64,000 nucleotides of DNA from Oopsacas minuta (GCA_024704765.1 JAKMXF010000007.1:61581-125580), one strand, 5' to 3'; positions 24,129-36,539 are shown, counted from the first letter of the stretch. A program made the numbers and translations. The notes: generated by a model not told the origin, from the sequence alone.

Positions 24129-26408
24129 TAGTTTTTGTGATTTTATTATTCTCACAATGATAATATTCAGGCCATCAGAGATGAAACCGATCAGAGTAAT
24201 TGCAACAGTAGATAATAATTAATGGGCATAAATCTTATTAACATGGCCGCTAATCCAATCGATATTTGGACCATCGACAATCCAATGTGTTTGTTTGTTT
24301 AGCCACATTGCATTAAAATAATAGAGGAAGATGATCTGCGTATATAATATAGAGAATAACATATATCCTTCTGTTGACGACGATATAGGAAAATACATAC
24401 ATTGTATACTCTCTCATACAATTATCATAATAATTAGTTGGAACTTTGAAGGTATTCCTAAGTACCCAGATGCTGGCAGGTTCTAGCTATATGATAATGG
24501 TCCATAGAATTTTCTTAATCAATTGAATGCTATGATGATCTACTTAGTTTTCACTATAAGAAATCTATCATATCAAATAGGGTAGGATGCTGATACATAT
24601 ACTTTATATACAATTATTTATTCTTCTGTTTGTCCAGGGTGTATTATCTATTTACATATCTATCGTGTATACCGAGTACTCTAGGTGTCCGAATAAACGC
24701 CCCCCGCTTATTAATCGATTTTTCTTCCACTCACCGCGGCGGTTATTCCAACCCCACCGTTTTGTGAATTTCGAATATTTACCCGAAATCTTTAATCAAC
24801 CACATCATTTTACTGATTGTCTTCATGAATTATCTGGATTCTATGGTATATCTTTATATCTATTTTAGATAATGCGATCGTAATAAGTTCTTAGATAGTA
24901 TATTAAACAAATTCTGTACTTTGGAGATACTAAACCTCCTAAATATTCCAACCCCTCGTTTATTCGGGCCTCTAGAGTGAGTAAAATGAAATCAAAGAAC
25001 TTGAGTAATAAATACTACCCCACATACTGTACTCTATTTTTACACATATTAACTAATTATATGCAATTCCAAGGCGTAACCTGAAATCTCGGAGCGAGTA
25101 GGTGAGGAGGAATATTTGCCTCATTAAATAGCGATTAGAATAAGGAGATGAGGGAGGGTGAAAATGCGAGTAGGCAATTGCTGCCTCTGCCTCAATGCTA
25201 TTTAATTCCCTGAAATAATTGTTGTTTTTCTGAATATGATTAAACAAAAGATAGAAATTTAAAAATATTAGAGTGACTACCTCTCAAAATATCAAATAAT
25301 TGTGATGAATTTGTATATTTCGCTACTAGAGCATTCTGGACGCATATGTAGAAGAATTACGCATGTCTTGCACGTATGACGAAATTTTCTAGATTATTTA
25401 TTGCCCTTGTACACATTTCTAAAAGATTAAACGTTAGAAATTTCCTCTTCTTCATGATCGGAGAATAATATACAATAGCACGGTAGCACCATGAGGCTAT
25501 GTAAAGTATTAATTCTCAGCCTCGCCCGTCCCAAATTTATCTCCCCGTCTGGTAACATTATTTTTGTATCTGAACATTTAGATAAGGATCATTCTGTGGT
25601 CGCAGATGCAAACCATATTTTGCTACTTGTATATGAATCAATTTATATATGTCCAGGCCCCAGAAGGTATATAATGACTAATGAGACTATGGAAATTCTA
25701 TTATATCTTGCAATGCTACAGTGGAACCTGCATAATCCAACACCTATATAACCTGGAAGACCTCTATAATCCGAAAGTGTTAATAGTCCGAATGAGCTTC
25801 CGACAATGCAAATTCAACTGAATAATCATACACTATTTCATGTCCCAGGACAAATTTTATATGCTGATTCAGTATCTGAAGATTTTCAAAATGGCAAATT
25901 GTAAACTATTCGAGATGAATTTTATGTTTATGAAAGAAATTATTTAGAATATTTTCGAAATAATAGCGTATTTATCTCACATATAAACCGGAAAGAGTTC
26001 TGTTTAACCAAAACTGGTAATTTTGTGAAGAACATCTAGAAATAGGTATACTAAAGGAACAAAAACACTAAATAGATTTTTTTCGTGGTAATTATCAGTG
26101 TCAGCTAGACAGAACTCTTTCCGATTATTAATGAGACACCGTTACACTAAAGTTCGAGATCTCTAACCTTTTGTAAATTTGCTAATTACCATGATGAATA
26201 AATATAATTGTGACGTGCTGTAATATATTGGACTTCATATTGATATTCAAAAATAGCATATCAAAAATGCTCCAAACACATTTGATTAAAAAATGATGAA
26301 AGACATAATAGTAATCAATTCTACTGCGGACAAATACATAATTCGATATTACACTTGTTGGCAGCCTTTTCATCGATTGTAGAACTTACCAAAAAATCTA
26401 CTCCTAGA
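24129..26408. other. intergenic, several small inverted-repeat elements
   Basis: No gene is supported. About 24678-24975 has inverted ends (actctagg.gtccgaataaacg) of a MITE. At 25719 CAGTGGAACCTGCATAATCC begins a pogo-like terminus after TA; a diverged inverted copy ends near 49113. About 25985-26124 has ends cggaaagagttctg in inverted orientation, a MITE of about 140 bp. Around 24310-24400 is a copy of a repeat also present at 16255-16345 (gatctgcgtatat.atatag). Confidence 0.45.
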
Positions 26409-26416
26409 ACCTAGAT

Positions 26417-26899
26417 CAGAGATGGAACCGGTCGGGTCGGGTCGGGTACCGTTCGAAGATCTCGACCGACCGGCCATAATTTCTGAGTATGGTAAATCTG
26501 AATTTGATACTGTAATCATATTGACCAAAAACTTCTGTATTAAATGGGATTTATGTGTATAATCATCCACTATATACTGCCTGGCCAAAAGTATTCGAAC
26601 GCCACGGCCACAATTAGCACATGGCACCAATATAAATGCCACATTAGTTATAGACAAATTATTGAAAATCATTTCATACATTTTTGAATAAATATTAATT
26701 CATTAACCTTGAGGAAAAGAGATTTTCTACTTTCTGCTATATCCACAGAATATTCAACATATTCTCGCCGTGTGCCACTTGTGTCACAAGTGGCAGGGTG
26801 CTCCAATACTTTTGGCCATGCAGTGTATAGTCAAAGTTACCAGTCGACCGATCGACCGGTCGGGTCGGGTCATGAAAAAGCTGACCGGTTCCATCTCTG
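26417..26899. mobile_element. hAT-type MITE with perfect 8-bp TSD ACCTAGAT
   Basis: Ends CAGAGATGGAACCGGTC and its complement GACCGGTTCCATCTCTG are flanked by acctagat on both sides (26409-26416, 26900-26907). Subterminal cggtcgggtcgggt repeats occur. A Tc1-like MITE is nested inside (26575-26825). Confidence 0.9.
26575..26825. mobile_element. Tc1-like MITE nested in the hAT MITE
   Basis: Inverted ends TACTGCCTGGCCAAAAGTAT and (complement) CACTGCATGGCCAAAAGTAT are flanked by TA. The TIR is the widespread Tc1-type 'CACTG.(N)GGCCAAAAGTAT'. It has no coding capacity. Confidence 0.85.
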
Positions 26900-27260
26900 A
26901 CCTAGATACATCCTAGAATTATTTGTATTGTGTACTTATTGATATTCAGTAACCTGCTAATGTTAGACACAGGAAATGTATTATTGTCGTATAACAGTGT
27001 TCCGTAACCCCCATTTACCGGAATGTATATGCACTTTACAGAATGCGAATTTTGAATTAGATTTGAATTAGATTTGCTTGTAGGTTTTGATTTCAATTAA
27101 TATTTTAGACACTAATCTGATCCTATTTAATATCTATGCAGCAGTCACTAACTTTGTTCCAGCCTACATGCCAGCAAACCTTTCGTCCATCAAATCCTAG
27201 GATAGTTTTTAGCATTACGTGGCGCTAAATTTTCGCTCACTAGTAATGTTAACAGATAAT

Positions 27261-27486
27261 CAGAGTTGCGGTGGAATGGAAATGGGAATCCTATGAAAGT
27301 CCTATTTCTGGAAATCCTTTAGGGTTAGTTCTTTGTAGTACTAGTAACCGTATACATTCCTAACAGGTAATATCATTTCCTATTTATTTAATCAAATTAA
27401 GTTATTAGGATGTGGGAATTCAATTGGAATCAAATGGGGAAATCATTTGGAAATGGGAGTGAAATTTCATTCCCAAGGCAACCCTG
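27261..27486. mobile_element. small hAT-type MITE, 8-bp TSD (7 of 8)
   Basis: The ends CAGAGTTGCGGTGGAATG and (complement) CAGGGTTGCCTTGGGAATG are imperfect inverted repeats. Flanks are cagataat (27253-27260) and cacataat (27487-27494). A related element lies at 28639-28944. Confidence 0.7.
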
Positions 27487-27699
27487 CACATAATATTAAC
27501 ATATTCCAGATTAGGTGAAACAATTGCAAAATAAGAAAGTATGCGACGAATCCACTGGCCTGGACGACACCTGTTAGAGCTAGTGGGTGTCCTTGTGGAT
27601 TATGAACGTGAAATGCAATAGTTATACAAGAATGTCATCCCTGGATAAGGGAAATGCACCCCTAGACGGTTGTTAGATAAGAAATATGAAAATCATAAG

Positions 27700-27800
27700 T
27701 ACATAGTTATGCGACATCTCAGAATAGAGAAATTCGAATTACATACAACATTCCATAAACCCTTTCCTTGACAACGAACAACAGACATAAAAACAACAAT
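27700..27800 (+). repeat. dispersed retroelement-like 3' tail, copy 3
   Basis: Shares 'tacatagttatgcgacat', 'cattccataaaccctttcc' and 'ttgacaacgaacaa' with the copies at 20668 and 21955. Confidence 0.4.
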
Positions 27801-28027
27801 GGCAATTTAATAGTATAGATACACACACATACTTACAGGATAATTACTGTATATTTATTTGTATAGAAAAACAGATTAATCGCATTTTAATAGATTCAAT
27901 TGAGCAATAAAGGTATACAGGATATTATACAATACAAAGAGTCAAATACTGCAAGAAATATAATGTCATATTTAAGTTCAGATAATGCAAGGAATATGAT
28001 GTCATAAATACAAATGAGTATACATTG

Positions 28028-28035
28028 TATATAAA
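28028..28035 (+). promoter_or_regulatory. TATA box of the small gene at 28107
   Basis: TATATAAA followed by AG, about 30 bp before the expected transcription start near 28060 and 79 bp before the ATG. Two copies of a near-CRE motif (atgtcat) lie 25-65 bp further upstream. Confidence 0.5.
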
Positions 28036-28106
28036 AGTTCGTAAATTATAAGAACTTAGCAGAGTCGAACACACGAAACAAACAATATCAGATTATATCA
28101 AGTATC

Positions 28107-28256
28107 ATGGGTAACGCTGTAACACGGGAAGGATCTGGAAATGCTGAAACATCTGAGCAAGGAGAGGGAGGATTGGAACCGGTAAGCCTAGTTATTGGAT
28201 TTATTGCAGGACTTATTGTGGGAACATCCAATGGAGACAGAAAAAATGATAATTAA
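28107..28256 (+). CDS. 49-residue protein, possible N-myristoylation and one membrane helix
   Basis: The ATG at 28107 opens MGNAVTREGSGN, which fits the N-myristoylation pattern (Gly2, small residue at position 6). A Glu/Gly/Ser-rich linker follows, then a hydrophobic segment (SLVIGFIAGLIVGT, about residues 26-39) with small-residue spacing (GxxxG). The tail is short and polar. A TATA box lies at the right distance upstream and the ORF ends with TAA. I do not recognise a family. A short ORF can arise by chance, but the promoter-like context, membrane helix and N-terminal motif together make a real gene plausible. It would be a membrane-anchored micropeptide. Confidence 0.45.
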   Translation: MGNAVTREGSGNAETSEQGEGGLEPVSLVIGFIAGLIVGTSNGDRKNDN

Positions 28257-28638
28257 TTAATGAGATATGTTGATTTTTTGTATTCTGTGCATATGTATTT
28301 ATGTCATGTAAATAATCACATACCTGAATAGTTATTAAACTACTGTTACATATGATTTTACACCTGTTAGAAGTTACACTTATTACCGAATATTTTAGAA
28401 GGGGAGTTTCACTATCCAGGTGGATAAAATATATAAGCGACGGCTACTTTGCTAGTAAGTATGGCATGACTATGACCCACCTTCCCCGTACTAGGGTCCT
28501 TAATTAAAGGGAGCAAGAGGTGGTACATATTACTGTTCCTCAAGTTTATTACCTTTCACTCGTTGTATGATGGTTGTATTAGAAACCATAAACCATAAAC
28601 AATGTCACAGAACCAAGTAACCATGTGAGGATTTTGAC

Positions 28639-28944
28639 CAGGGTTTGAAACTACGAGGTTGGGTTTTATGTGTTTCACGTGTGCCGTGGGAAATAGGAAT
28701 GTGTTTTTCCTTATGGAAATTCCCGTAGGAAACACAGTCCTATGGGAATCTGCTGGAAACCATATAGAAATCCTTAGAGAATCCTGTGGAAGTTCTAATG
28801 TAGAGTTTTGAAATTATTTTCAACTAAATACTACATGCCAATTTATGTGAACCCCTACATGTCCATTATACTCAGTGGGAAATCCGATGGGAAACTCCAA
28901 AGAGTTAGGAATGGGAATGGAAATTCCTTCCACGGCCAACCCTG
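28639..28944. mobile_element. hAT-like MITE related to the one at 27261
   Basis: Left end CAGGGTTTGAAACTACG and right end (complement) CAGGGTTGGCCGTGGAAGG share the CAGGGTT start. The interior contains several 'gggaat' and 'ggaaat' motifs like the 27261 element. The flanking 8-mers attttgac and aatattac agree at only five positions, so the duplication is doubtful. Confidence 0.5.
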
Positions 28945-29107
28945 AATATTACGTACTTTAACAGACATCTCCTACTTCAAAATTCTGGATATAAACAAAT
29001 CCAGCGATATAAACGTGCTAACAAATGTGATATTCGTCTTCTCTATATGGCCCTGCAAATACAGGTACTACATGGTTCAAGTGCTTAGTAAAACACATCA
29101 AAAAGAG

Positions 29108-30105
29108 TTAGTGTTGAAGTTCTTTCAATAATTCATTAATTTCAAGATCAGAAAGACACAAATTTTCTTTCATAAAGGCTTTACAAATTCTTTCTGCAAC
29201 AATTATTGCTGTTTTCTCCCTTAACTCTTCAGACATTTCTGGCTTACTTGATGCCAATATTTTCATTTCTTTCATGATAGTTTCATAATATATTTTAGTG
29301 ACTTTCACGCCGCTATACTTCGATTTCAAACTTTCTCCAGAATTTTGTTTTAGGATTTCTTCTGTATTTCCACACAGCTGTTCTCTCCCTATCGCTGTGG
29401 TATCAGAATTGGGCTCTTGCCTTTGACCTGAAGTTTCGGTGTTTGGATTGTTTGCAGTCCAAACTTCCAGATTAATTGTTTTAGCAATCGTGACATCAAT
29501 TTCAATAATCATCTCACTTACTCTTGTATGATTTTCCCTAAATATTTTCAATATTTCACTCTGATTGATTGTTTGATACAGTATCTTGGATAATTCGTAT
29601 AATTTGGCTCGCTCTTTAAACCCTGGTTGAATGTGTTGACTTCCCAGATACTGTATGTGCCAAAATATTCCATCTTTACATTGCATTCTTTTGGAGTTTC
29701 AATATATTGTATTGCTAACAATAGAGCTTCAAATTGAGATCTTAATCTCTGTATAAATTCAAAACGAGCTGTACTTTTGTTCGAATATCCAATCGATTCA
29801 CTATTTGAATCGTATATTGTTAGTAAAGACTTAAATACCTTAATCTGACCAAAAAGTTCAATGTAGAGTTTGATTCCTGATTGAATCTCTTCCTTCAAAT
29901 TATTGAGATCAATCAGAAATGATTCTGTATTTATCTGAACCCTCTCACCAGCATACCAGTCCATAAGAAATTCTGTAAAAGTTTGTTTAGTTTCAAGGTT
30001 AGCGAATAGGTTAATGCAATAATTAATATCTGTTAACACATCGGTGTAGGCTGTTATGACATCTCTTTCACAAATATTCTTAACTGTCTGTTCATAGCTT
30101 GCCAT
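29108..30105 (-). CDS. unrecognised protein, about 300 residues, one intron or frameshift
   Basis: The ATG at 30105 (MASYEQTVKNICERD) begins 140 codons of largely helical, hydrophilic protein (for example TFTEFLMDWYAGERVQINT; RFEFIQRLRSQFEALLLAI). The frame then changes. The downstream part (to 29108) is equally protein-like, with a Gln/Asn/Ser-rich middle and a charged helical end (ELREKTAIIVAERICKAF ... ELLKELQH). A 68-bp intron with donor gtaaag (after ECN) and acceptor aaagag would join the frames in phase 0. The acceptor is weak, so a single frameshift is the alternative. No catalytic motif, signal peptide or membrane segment is seen. It lies convergent with the small gene at 28107. Confidence 0.5.
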
Positions 30106-30250
30106 CGAGAGGTGAGTTTAAGGTCTAAGTTTATATGTATAGTATCACCCGCTTAATGTATTCACTTCGGGACAGGGTAGTGCCGATTACTTTTAAATGA
30201 TTACTATAACATTTACAAAATAACAGTTAGGAATCGATATAATAATATAT

Positions 30251-30625
30251 CAGGGTGTCACTAAATGTCAATCATGTTCTGAAAAATATAGCTCATGGAT
30301 CAAAACATGTATTTTCGTTAATGCAATTCAATTTGTAAACAACCATATTAGCTATAAATAATATTTACACAGAAATAGAACCAAAATAACAAAATTTCCA
30401 TCAGTCATAACACTCTCTAAACATCAAAATATGATAGATCCAGTGATAAATGCATTTGACGATAGGACAAATTAGTGAAATTTTGATATACACATTTTTT
30501 CTTTTTTCGCCCGGAAGTAGATTTCAAAAATATTTTCATTGAATTCTACGTTAAAAATACGTGTTTTAATACCAAATTACAATGGTCCATATTTTTCTAA
30601 ACATGATCGACATTCAGGGACGCAG
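30251..30625. mobile_element. MITE with ends around GTGTC.CTAAATGTCAATCATG
   Basis: Left ctaaatgtcaatcatgttct and right (complement) ctgaatgtcgatcatgttta are inverted repeats extending into 'gaaaaatat'. The interior is AT-rich with no coding. The remaining bases between 30106 and 31031 show nothing recognisable. Confidence 0.5.
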
Positions 30626-31811
30626 TAAATCCCATAGTAGGACTGAATCACAAATTTGATATACTGAATTCGTACATACCAACCTTAATGTATACATACA
30701 CGCCAAGTAACCACCATTTGTAGCCATATTTTGTATTACCAAATTATATATATTTGATTCATTCTAGAAGTTTATGCAAATTATCCACTCAATGTTATGC
30801 TAGTGTCATTTTGTACATAGAATCTATTATCCTTATTTGTATAATTTGTAATAAACCGGAAAACGGTGTAATGACCAGCATATGGAGAGTAAATGGTGGG
30901 GTCTATGTGTTAACCAATGCGGGACATGTCCATGCGATTTCTAGGGACATTTGATCATTTCTCGGACTTTGCGGACCAAAGTGGACAATAGATTAAATAT
31001 GGAGAAACTCATCTAGCTTATTAATTACGTGGGTTATCTCAGGGCCGGATTTACCTGGAGTGGACCGAAGGCTGGACCAAACAAGTGGCCCGAAACATGG
31101 TCGACATTGGTCTGTGCCCCCCCCCAAATTTGAATTATTTTACAACTAGAAAGTGCTATATTTTACAGCGCAGGGGTCTCTGTCAATATTGGGTTGGAAT
31201 AAATGAAATGACCTGAAGTGGCATGATGGTTAATATTACATATTTCAAAAGTAAACAATGATGCGTTTTCTTCTCTAGCGTCATCGAATGGTCTCGTTGG
31301 TCATCGTGCTCGCCGTTTATCCAATGTATAAGTGTAGCAACCAGTCAGTTCCATACCCTCGAGTTCATATTTTTCAAATTGTTCGCGAAACATATTCAGA
31401 AATTTGTGTAGGCTATTCATCAATACAATTGCAGAGGACAGTTCAATGCTAGCACTTTGCAAAGATTTGCTGCACTTTTGAATCTTTCAAGGATGTTATC
31501 CCAAACAACGCACATAATTCCAATTTCCAATCGATTCATTGATTCCGCAATACACTGAGCCTCATGACGGGCCCCTTCTTTCTGGTTAGTATAGTCTGTA
31601 ATTCTCCAGAGGCTGGTCGAATAAATGCGTACCCTTTGTGCAGGGCGTTTGTGGCATTGCCATGTGCTGACCAGTGTGTATCAGCAAGACATTTCGGAAC
31701 ACTTTATTTGGACCCTTTCAATGCGTCCGTTAAAAATGCCCAGCGAGATGTTGAGATCGAGAAAAACGTGTATATTTTCTGGATAACGCCAAAGAATGAT
31801 ACAGTTTGAAT

Positions 31812-34353
31812 CAGAGTTACATGCGGGGCAGGCCGGCAGGTGCGGGCTGAGTTATTTTGTTGCGGGCCTTAGGTCTGGATCAAGCCCGCAGCAGGTCCGC
31901 ACAATACCTGATAGTACTGAGTTTATAATCCACGAATGGAAGATATTTACTAGATATTAATCGTCCGTCCTAACGATAGTTTATCTGCAAATTGCGAATT
32001 CAATGATGTAATTGAACTTCTATGTTTCGAAGAATTGACTAATCTTAACGTTGTTGATGATTCGTAATTGTTACCTTTATGTACGTATTCCCATTACCAC
32101 AATGAATAGATATCTGTATTATACTTTTGACACAAACAGTAAATACTTACACCACTCAATGTAAAAATTGTTATTTATTGAGGCGAGAAGTGACTATAGC
32201 ATCTGAGGGATGATTGATTTTCGCGTCCTATAAATTCAATATCTCTATCTGTTAGTTATACAACGACAACCTGATTTAGAAATGGCTACTAATAATGAAC
32301 AACTCGGAACTACACATCCTTCTCGATCAGAGGTAGAATTAATCTTGAAGAATAATCCGCAACGTGCAGAACTAATCGTCAACCCAAATAGCTATTCAGA
32401 AGTTCGGGGAGGCTACAAACTAATTAGAATAGACGGATTCCCAGTGAATGATCAATGCACCTGTATTCGCTGCATGAAGGTGTTTTTCTGTTCTCGAAAT
32501 GCAGGAACATCTCATCTTATTCGACATCAGAAATGCTGCAGGACCTCTGACTTACGCTCGCAAAGAACCATTAAACAGTTCACTAAAGTACATCTCAAGC
32601 TAACTAAAGAAGAAGCTAATTCAATCAAGGAATCCCAGTTGGCGATATGTACATTGGATTACCAAAGCTTTCACTCTCTGGAGTCTGAGGGTTTCGCAAA
32701 TTTGCACAAACATTTGTTGATTTGGGAACGAAGTGAGGCCGTTTTGAAGTATCTATCACCGAAGGTACACTTTTTGGACGAAATGCTGTGCAGCACCATT
32801 GCTTGTCGAAAGCCGCTACACTACAGAACAAGCTGAAAGATGCGCTGGTTGAGCCGATATCTGCCTCCGCAGTTGCGCTTACCACTGACATATGGACAGA
32901 TAACTACCGAAAATTGAGCTACCTGGACGTACACACATTCTGGATCACGGATGATTTCAAATTGGAGCACAGTCTATTGGCAGTTGACCACTTCGGAACC
33001 GACTCCCACACTGGTGACAACATCTTGAAACACTACAGCCGCATTGTTGAAGAATATGGCCCTGATCAGCGTTTCCGCACCTGTTGTAACGGGCAAAGGG
33101 TCTAACATGGTCGCTGGTTTACGTGATGCCCCCAGAATTGACTGCGCTTGTCATCGTCTGCGCACTGTCTTCAATGAGGCATATAAAGAAACCCAGAATC
33201 AGTGCCCAAAGTTTAAAGAATATGAAGAAGCTGCATGTATTCTCTGCAAACACGTGAAACAGGCTACAGGTATTCAAGAAACTTTGCCTGTATCAATCAA
33301 ACATGGGAAAATACACGTCCATGGACATCCATCTACCGCCGTTCACACAGCATTGACAAAAGCTACATGAAACTCTCAGAGAAGCTGACAGAGAGAGGGC
33401 GACTATCAATTCTAGCTGCTGTCGACAAGTGCCTGAATGACTAAGTAAGGGATGTGGCAGAGTTGTTCAGTGATGTTTTGAGAACCTGCAGTACAGCAGA
33501 CATCCGACAATTAATATTATCATCCCTTCATATTATAAGCTGTATGCCATGGGAGCCATCGACGAGCAGGACAGTATTGAAATAGCAGCTCTTAAAAACA
33601 ACTTTATTCTACTTTTGCAAAAGAAGTTTTACACTTCGATAACCTAATATCATTGGATCGCCACCTTACTTGAGCCTGGGTTTAAGTCATTCAGTGTCTT
33701 ACCTAACTCCACCTCAAGCGGACAAGAAGCATCCCAGAATTGTTAGCTACATTGCACGGTCTGCAACAGGCCAACAGCGAAGCGGTACAGGAATCATTTT
33801 CCCCAATATCATCTATCGAATTATCCGAGACAGAGATAGATAAACCACCAAAAAAGAAACCAAATCTTTGTTTGCATCCATGCGAGACAACTGCCAACCG
33901 TCTGAGCATGCCCAGGATGCAACACTTACCTTAAAGGAGGAGTTAAAATCTATCTAGCTGGTGAGGCTACGATGAAGATGATCCTCTAACATATTGGGCC
34001 ACCGTCCACCGCCGTCTCCCCATCTTAGGGAAACTAGTTCGCCAAGTTCTCTGTTGTCCAGCCAATTCTGCTCTATCAGAACCAGACTTTTCGCATACCG
34101 GACTTATAATAACCGCTAGGAGATCTCTGCTTTCGCCGAAATATGTGTCTGCATTAGAATTTATTGCTTCAGCCCATCGTGCTGGATTCTGTTAAGATTC
34201 TTTCATTAGTTTATTAAAATACCTATAGTCTTTCTCAATACGTATTCTCTATGGTGCACTAAGATTTGTATGGCGAAACAAATGTTCTGGATATTCGCGG
34301 TCCTGTTGCGGGCTGGGCCGCGGTTACGAAATTTCGGCCCGCATGCAACTCTG
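31812..34353 (+). mobile_element. hAT element inserted in the DUF4371 hAT
   Basis: The ends CAGAGTTACATGCGGGGC and (complement) CAGAGTTGCATGCGGGCC are inverted repeats. Flanks gtttgaat (31804-31811) and gcttgaat (34354-34361) agree at 7 of 8. Inside is one decayed transposase gene on the plus strand. GC-rich subterminal 'gcgggc' motifs occur at both ends. Confidence 0.88.
32282..34195 (+). pseudogene. hAT transposase (BED-finger type), decayed
   Basis: The ATG at 32282 opens MATNNEQLGTTHPS. A BED-like zinc finger follows (CTCIRCMKVFF ... HLIRHQKCC). The DDE region is near 32850-33130 (ALTTDIWTDNYRKLSYLDVH; TGKGSNMVAGLRD). Remains of the C-terminal dimerisation domain are near 34000-34190 (SAPSEPDFSHTGLIITARRS type, KYVSALEFIASAHRA). 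At least five frame changes and stops separate these blocks. Confidence 0.8.
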
Positions 34354-36539
34354 GCTTGAATGCAGCAATTAACTGCAGATTGTCCGACCAAATTCAAAGA
34401 ATGTACGGCACATGGACATAATGTGCTTGAAGAATGACATCCTTGATATGCTTCTGCATTCCCGAATACTTGTCCGACATGTTACTGGGATTATCATATG
34501 TTTATCCACGACAATGCTCAATGTTGACTCCATTTAATTTCAGGAAGTTTAGAAGAATTTCTGCCAAGTTATCGCCTGTGTGGTGGCCCACAATTTGGAT
34601 GAATGTGATGAATCTCTCAACTGGTTCATGCGTTGAGAAGTTCACATAGCGGAGGACAATCGTGAGTTGATCGAGATGTGCTATGTCGGGGGTTGAGTCA
34701 ACTGAAATAGCGAAATATCGGGCTTGATTGATTTCTGATTCTATGGTGTCTAGCAGTTTTTTCCCCATTACGTTTATAAACTCTTCAGCTATCGTCTTAG
34801 ACAAATAAGAAGTGATTCCACTCCCTAATTTCCCTTCTCCTTGATGTGATGAGAAAGGAATGGATCGAATTTTGCAATAACTTCCAAAAGTCCAAGATAG
34901 TTGCCATTGTGAACAGAGTTGAATCGTTCATCTGACCCTCGAAACTCGAGACAACGTTCATCCAGGAAAGAAATTGCAACAACGATTCGTTGAAATACCT
35001 CTATCCAATACTTGACTTGGGTTTGATATTGTTGTTCAATTTCCTTGTCGATGCGGCCAGCAACATTTTGAAGTGTAAATATGGCCACCAAAGCAGACCG
35101 GTGTTTCTCACTGTTCTCGTATTTCGCGATACTGATTGTATTTTCCAGTCATTGAACCTTGAACTAGCGAATTGATTTGCTCGGTCATCTGACAGTAGGA
35201 GACAGCAGAAACAATATAAACGATTCGTTGAAGGAAAATAGATCAGCCACTGTCTTAGTCAAACTCCCTTGTTGGGCATGATGCATTGAAATAACGACTC
35301 ATTGAGATAGCGACTTTGATTCGCGTAATTCCGTTTGGTTTTGCTGAAATCTGCACCCTATTTATTTCGACAATGATCAGGACCTTCTTGTATCCACTAT
35401 TTCCTCAATTTTTCAGGGGTAGGTTCTGGTCATTGTCCGGGATCAGTACTGAATGCCTCGTACGTCAAATCCAGATTTACCAGATCAGCCTCTAGAACCG
35501 AGAGAGTAGATATTGCTGTAGGTAGGTTGAAGGGATTGTCGCTATGAAAATGGGGATCAAATCTTGGACTGGATCTGGATGTATGTTCGGTAATCGTATG
35601 TTCAGTGGGTGAAGAAGGTATACCTTCTCTACCTAATGCATCTATGCAATTGGCGTTTGTTTCATCGTGAAGAACGTGTCGAGTTAGACAACGGATTGAA
35701 GCAAGGCATCCTCCCGATTGCGCTTCTCTTCGGATTCCTTCTTTCGTTCCCATCCACCTTTGCGTTTTGACATAGCTGAGAATTAAAACTATATTTTGAA
35801 GATATGAAAATATAATGTCATTTTTTCAGAAAGTCAGCCTGATATTATATGGGCAATTATTCACCTACTAATAAAATATTGAATTGAGTTTTGAAATCAC
35901 ACGAAAGAAGAATGTTTACACTTTCTAGAACTGATTAGAACCACTAAATCAAGCAAATAGAGATTTCGAAATGCTAGAATATTAATTGAATAATCTAGTT
36001 ATGAATTTTAGAATAAAACAATAGAAAATATTGGAATCATAGAAAGATCTATAATATTGAGATAATTAAATCTAAAACAGTTTTCCAAATTATACTAAAA
36101 TCAATATAATGGTGTTCAGGAGTATATTATTGATAGAGAGTTCAACTTCTTAAGTTCGAATTGCAAATATATTTCTAATTTAGAAATTTTAGTCTTTAAG
36201 AACGACCCTTTGTATAAGTGACCCGAAGGCTATAGCCTACTTAGCCTAATGGTAAATCCGGCACTGGGTTAACTGTAATTGAAATTATTATTTAAGATCA
36301 GAAAAATAGTAATAATCAACATTCAAAAGTAAATAACTACACTAATATTTGAGACGTAGTGTGACTACTAGTGTTCCGGTTTTTCCCCGACAATCGAGGA
36401 CAAAAGAGGGACAGGGGACAAATCACTAAATTTGGCCTAAAATTGTGACGGTTGGCATGTAAGTGATTTGACAATAAATTTAAAGATAATCATTTTATTA
36501 GTAGAAAAATTGTGCCATCCATGGTCTCAATTGCAAACT

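Larger units (their letters stand above)
26908..28027. other. intergenic with one small hAT MITE and a repeat tail
   Basis: Beyond the MITE at 27261-27486 and the repeat tail near 27700-27800, this is AT-rich sequence. At 27948-28006 the 20-mer-like unit 'gcaag.aatat.atgtcat' occurs twice; it may belong to the promoter of the small gene at 28107. Confidence 0.4.
31300..35773 (-). pseudogene. DUF4371 / TTF-zinc-finger hAT transposase, interrupted and decayed
   Basis: The reading starts at ATG 35773 (MSKRKGGWERKKESEEK). The TTF-type zinc finger follows near 35250-35130 (WLIYFPSTNRLYCFCCLLL). DUF4371 lies near 35091-34502 (SDERFNSVHNGNYLGLLEV; RYFAISVDSTPDIAHLDQL). The part NLVGQSAVNCCIQ lies just before the inner hAT. 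Beyond it, at 31811 downward, the reading resumes in register (VSFFGVIQKIYTFFSIST, then THWSAHG). Several frameshifts and stops occur, so it is dead. Proteins of this type are hAT transposases related to host ZMYM1-like genes. Confidence 0.8.
31040..36266 (-). mobile_element. DUF4371/TTF-type hAT element, split by a second hAT
   Basis: The ends CAGGGCCGGATTTACC (31040) and (complement) CAGTGCCGGATTTACC (36266) are inverted repeats. Flanks ggttatct (31032-31039) and ggttaact (36267-36274) agree at 7 of 8 positions. Its transposase runs on the minus strand and is interrupted by the element at 31812-34353. Confidence 0.85.
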
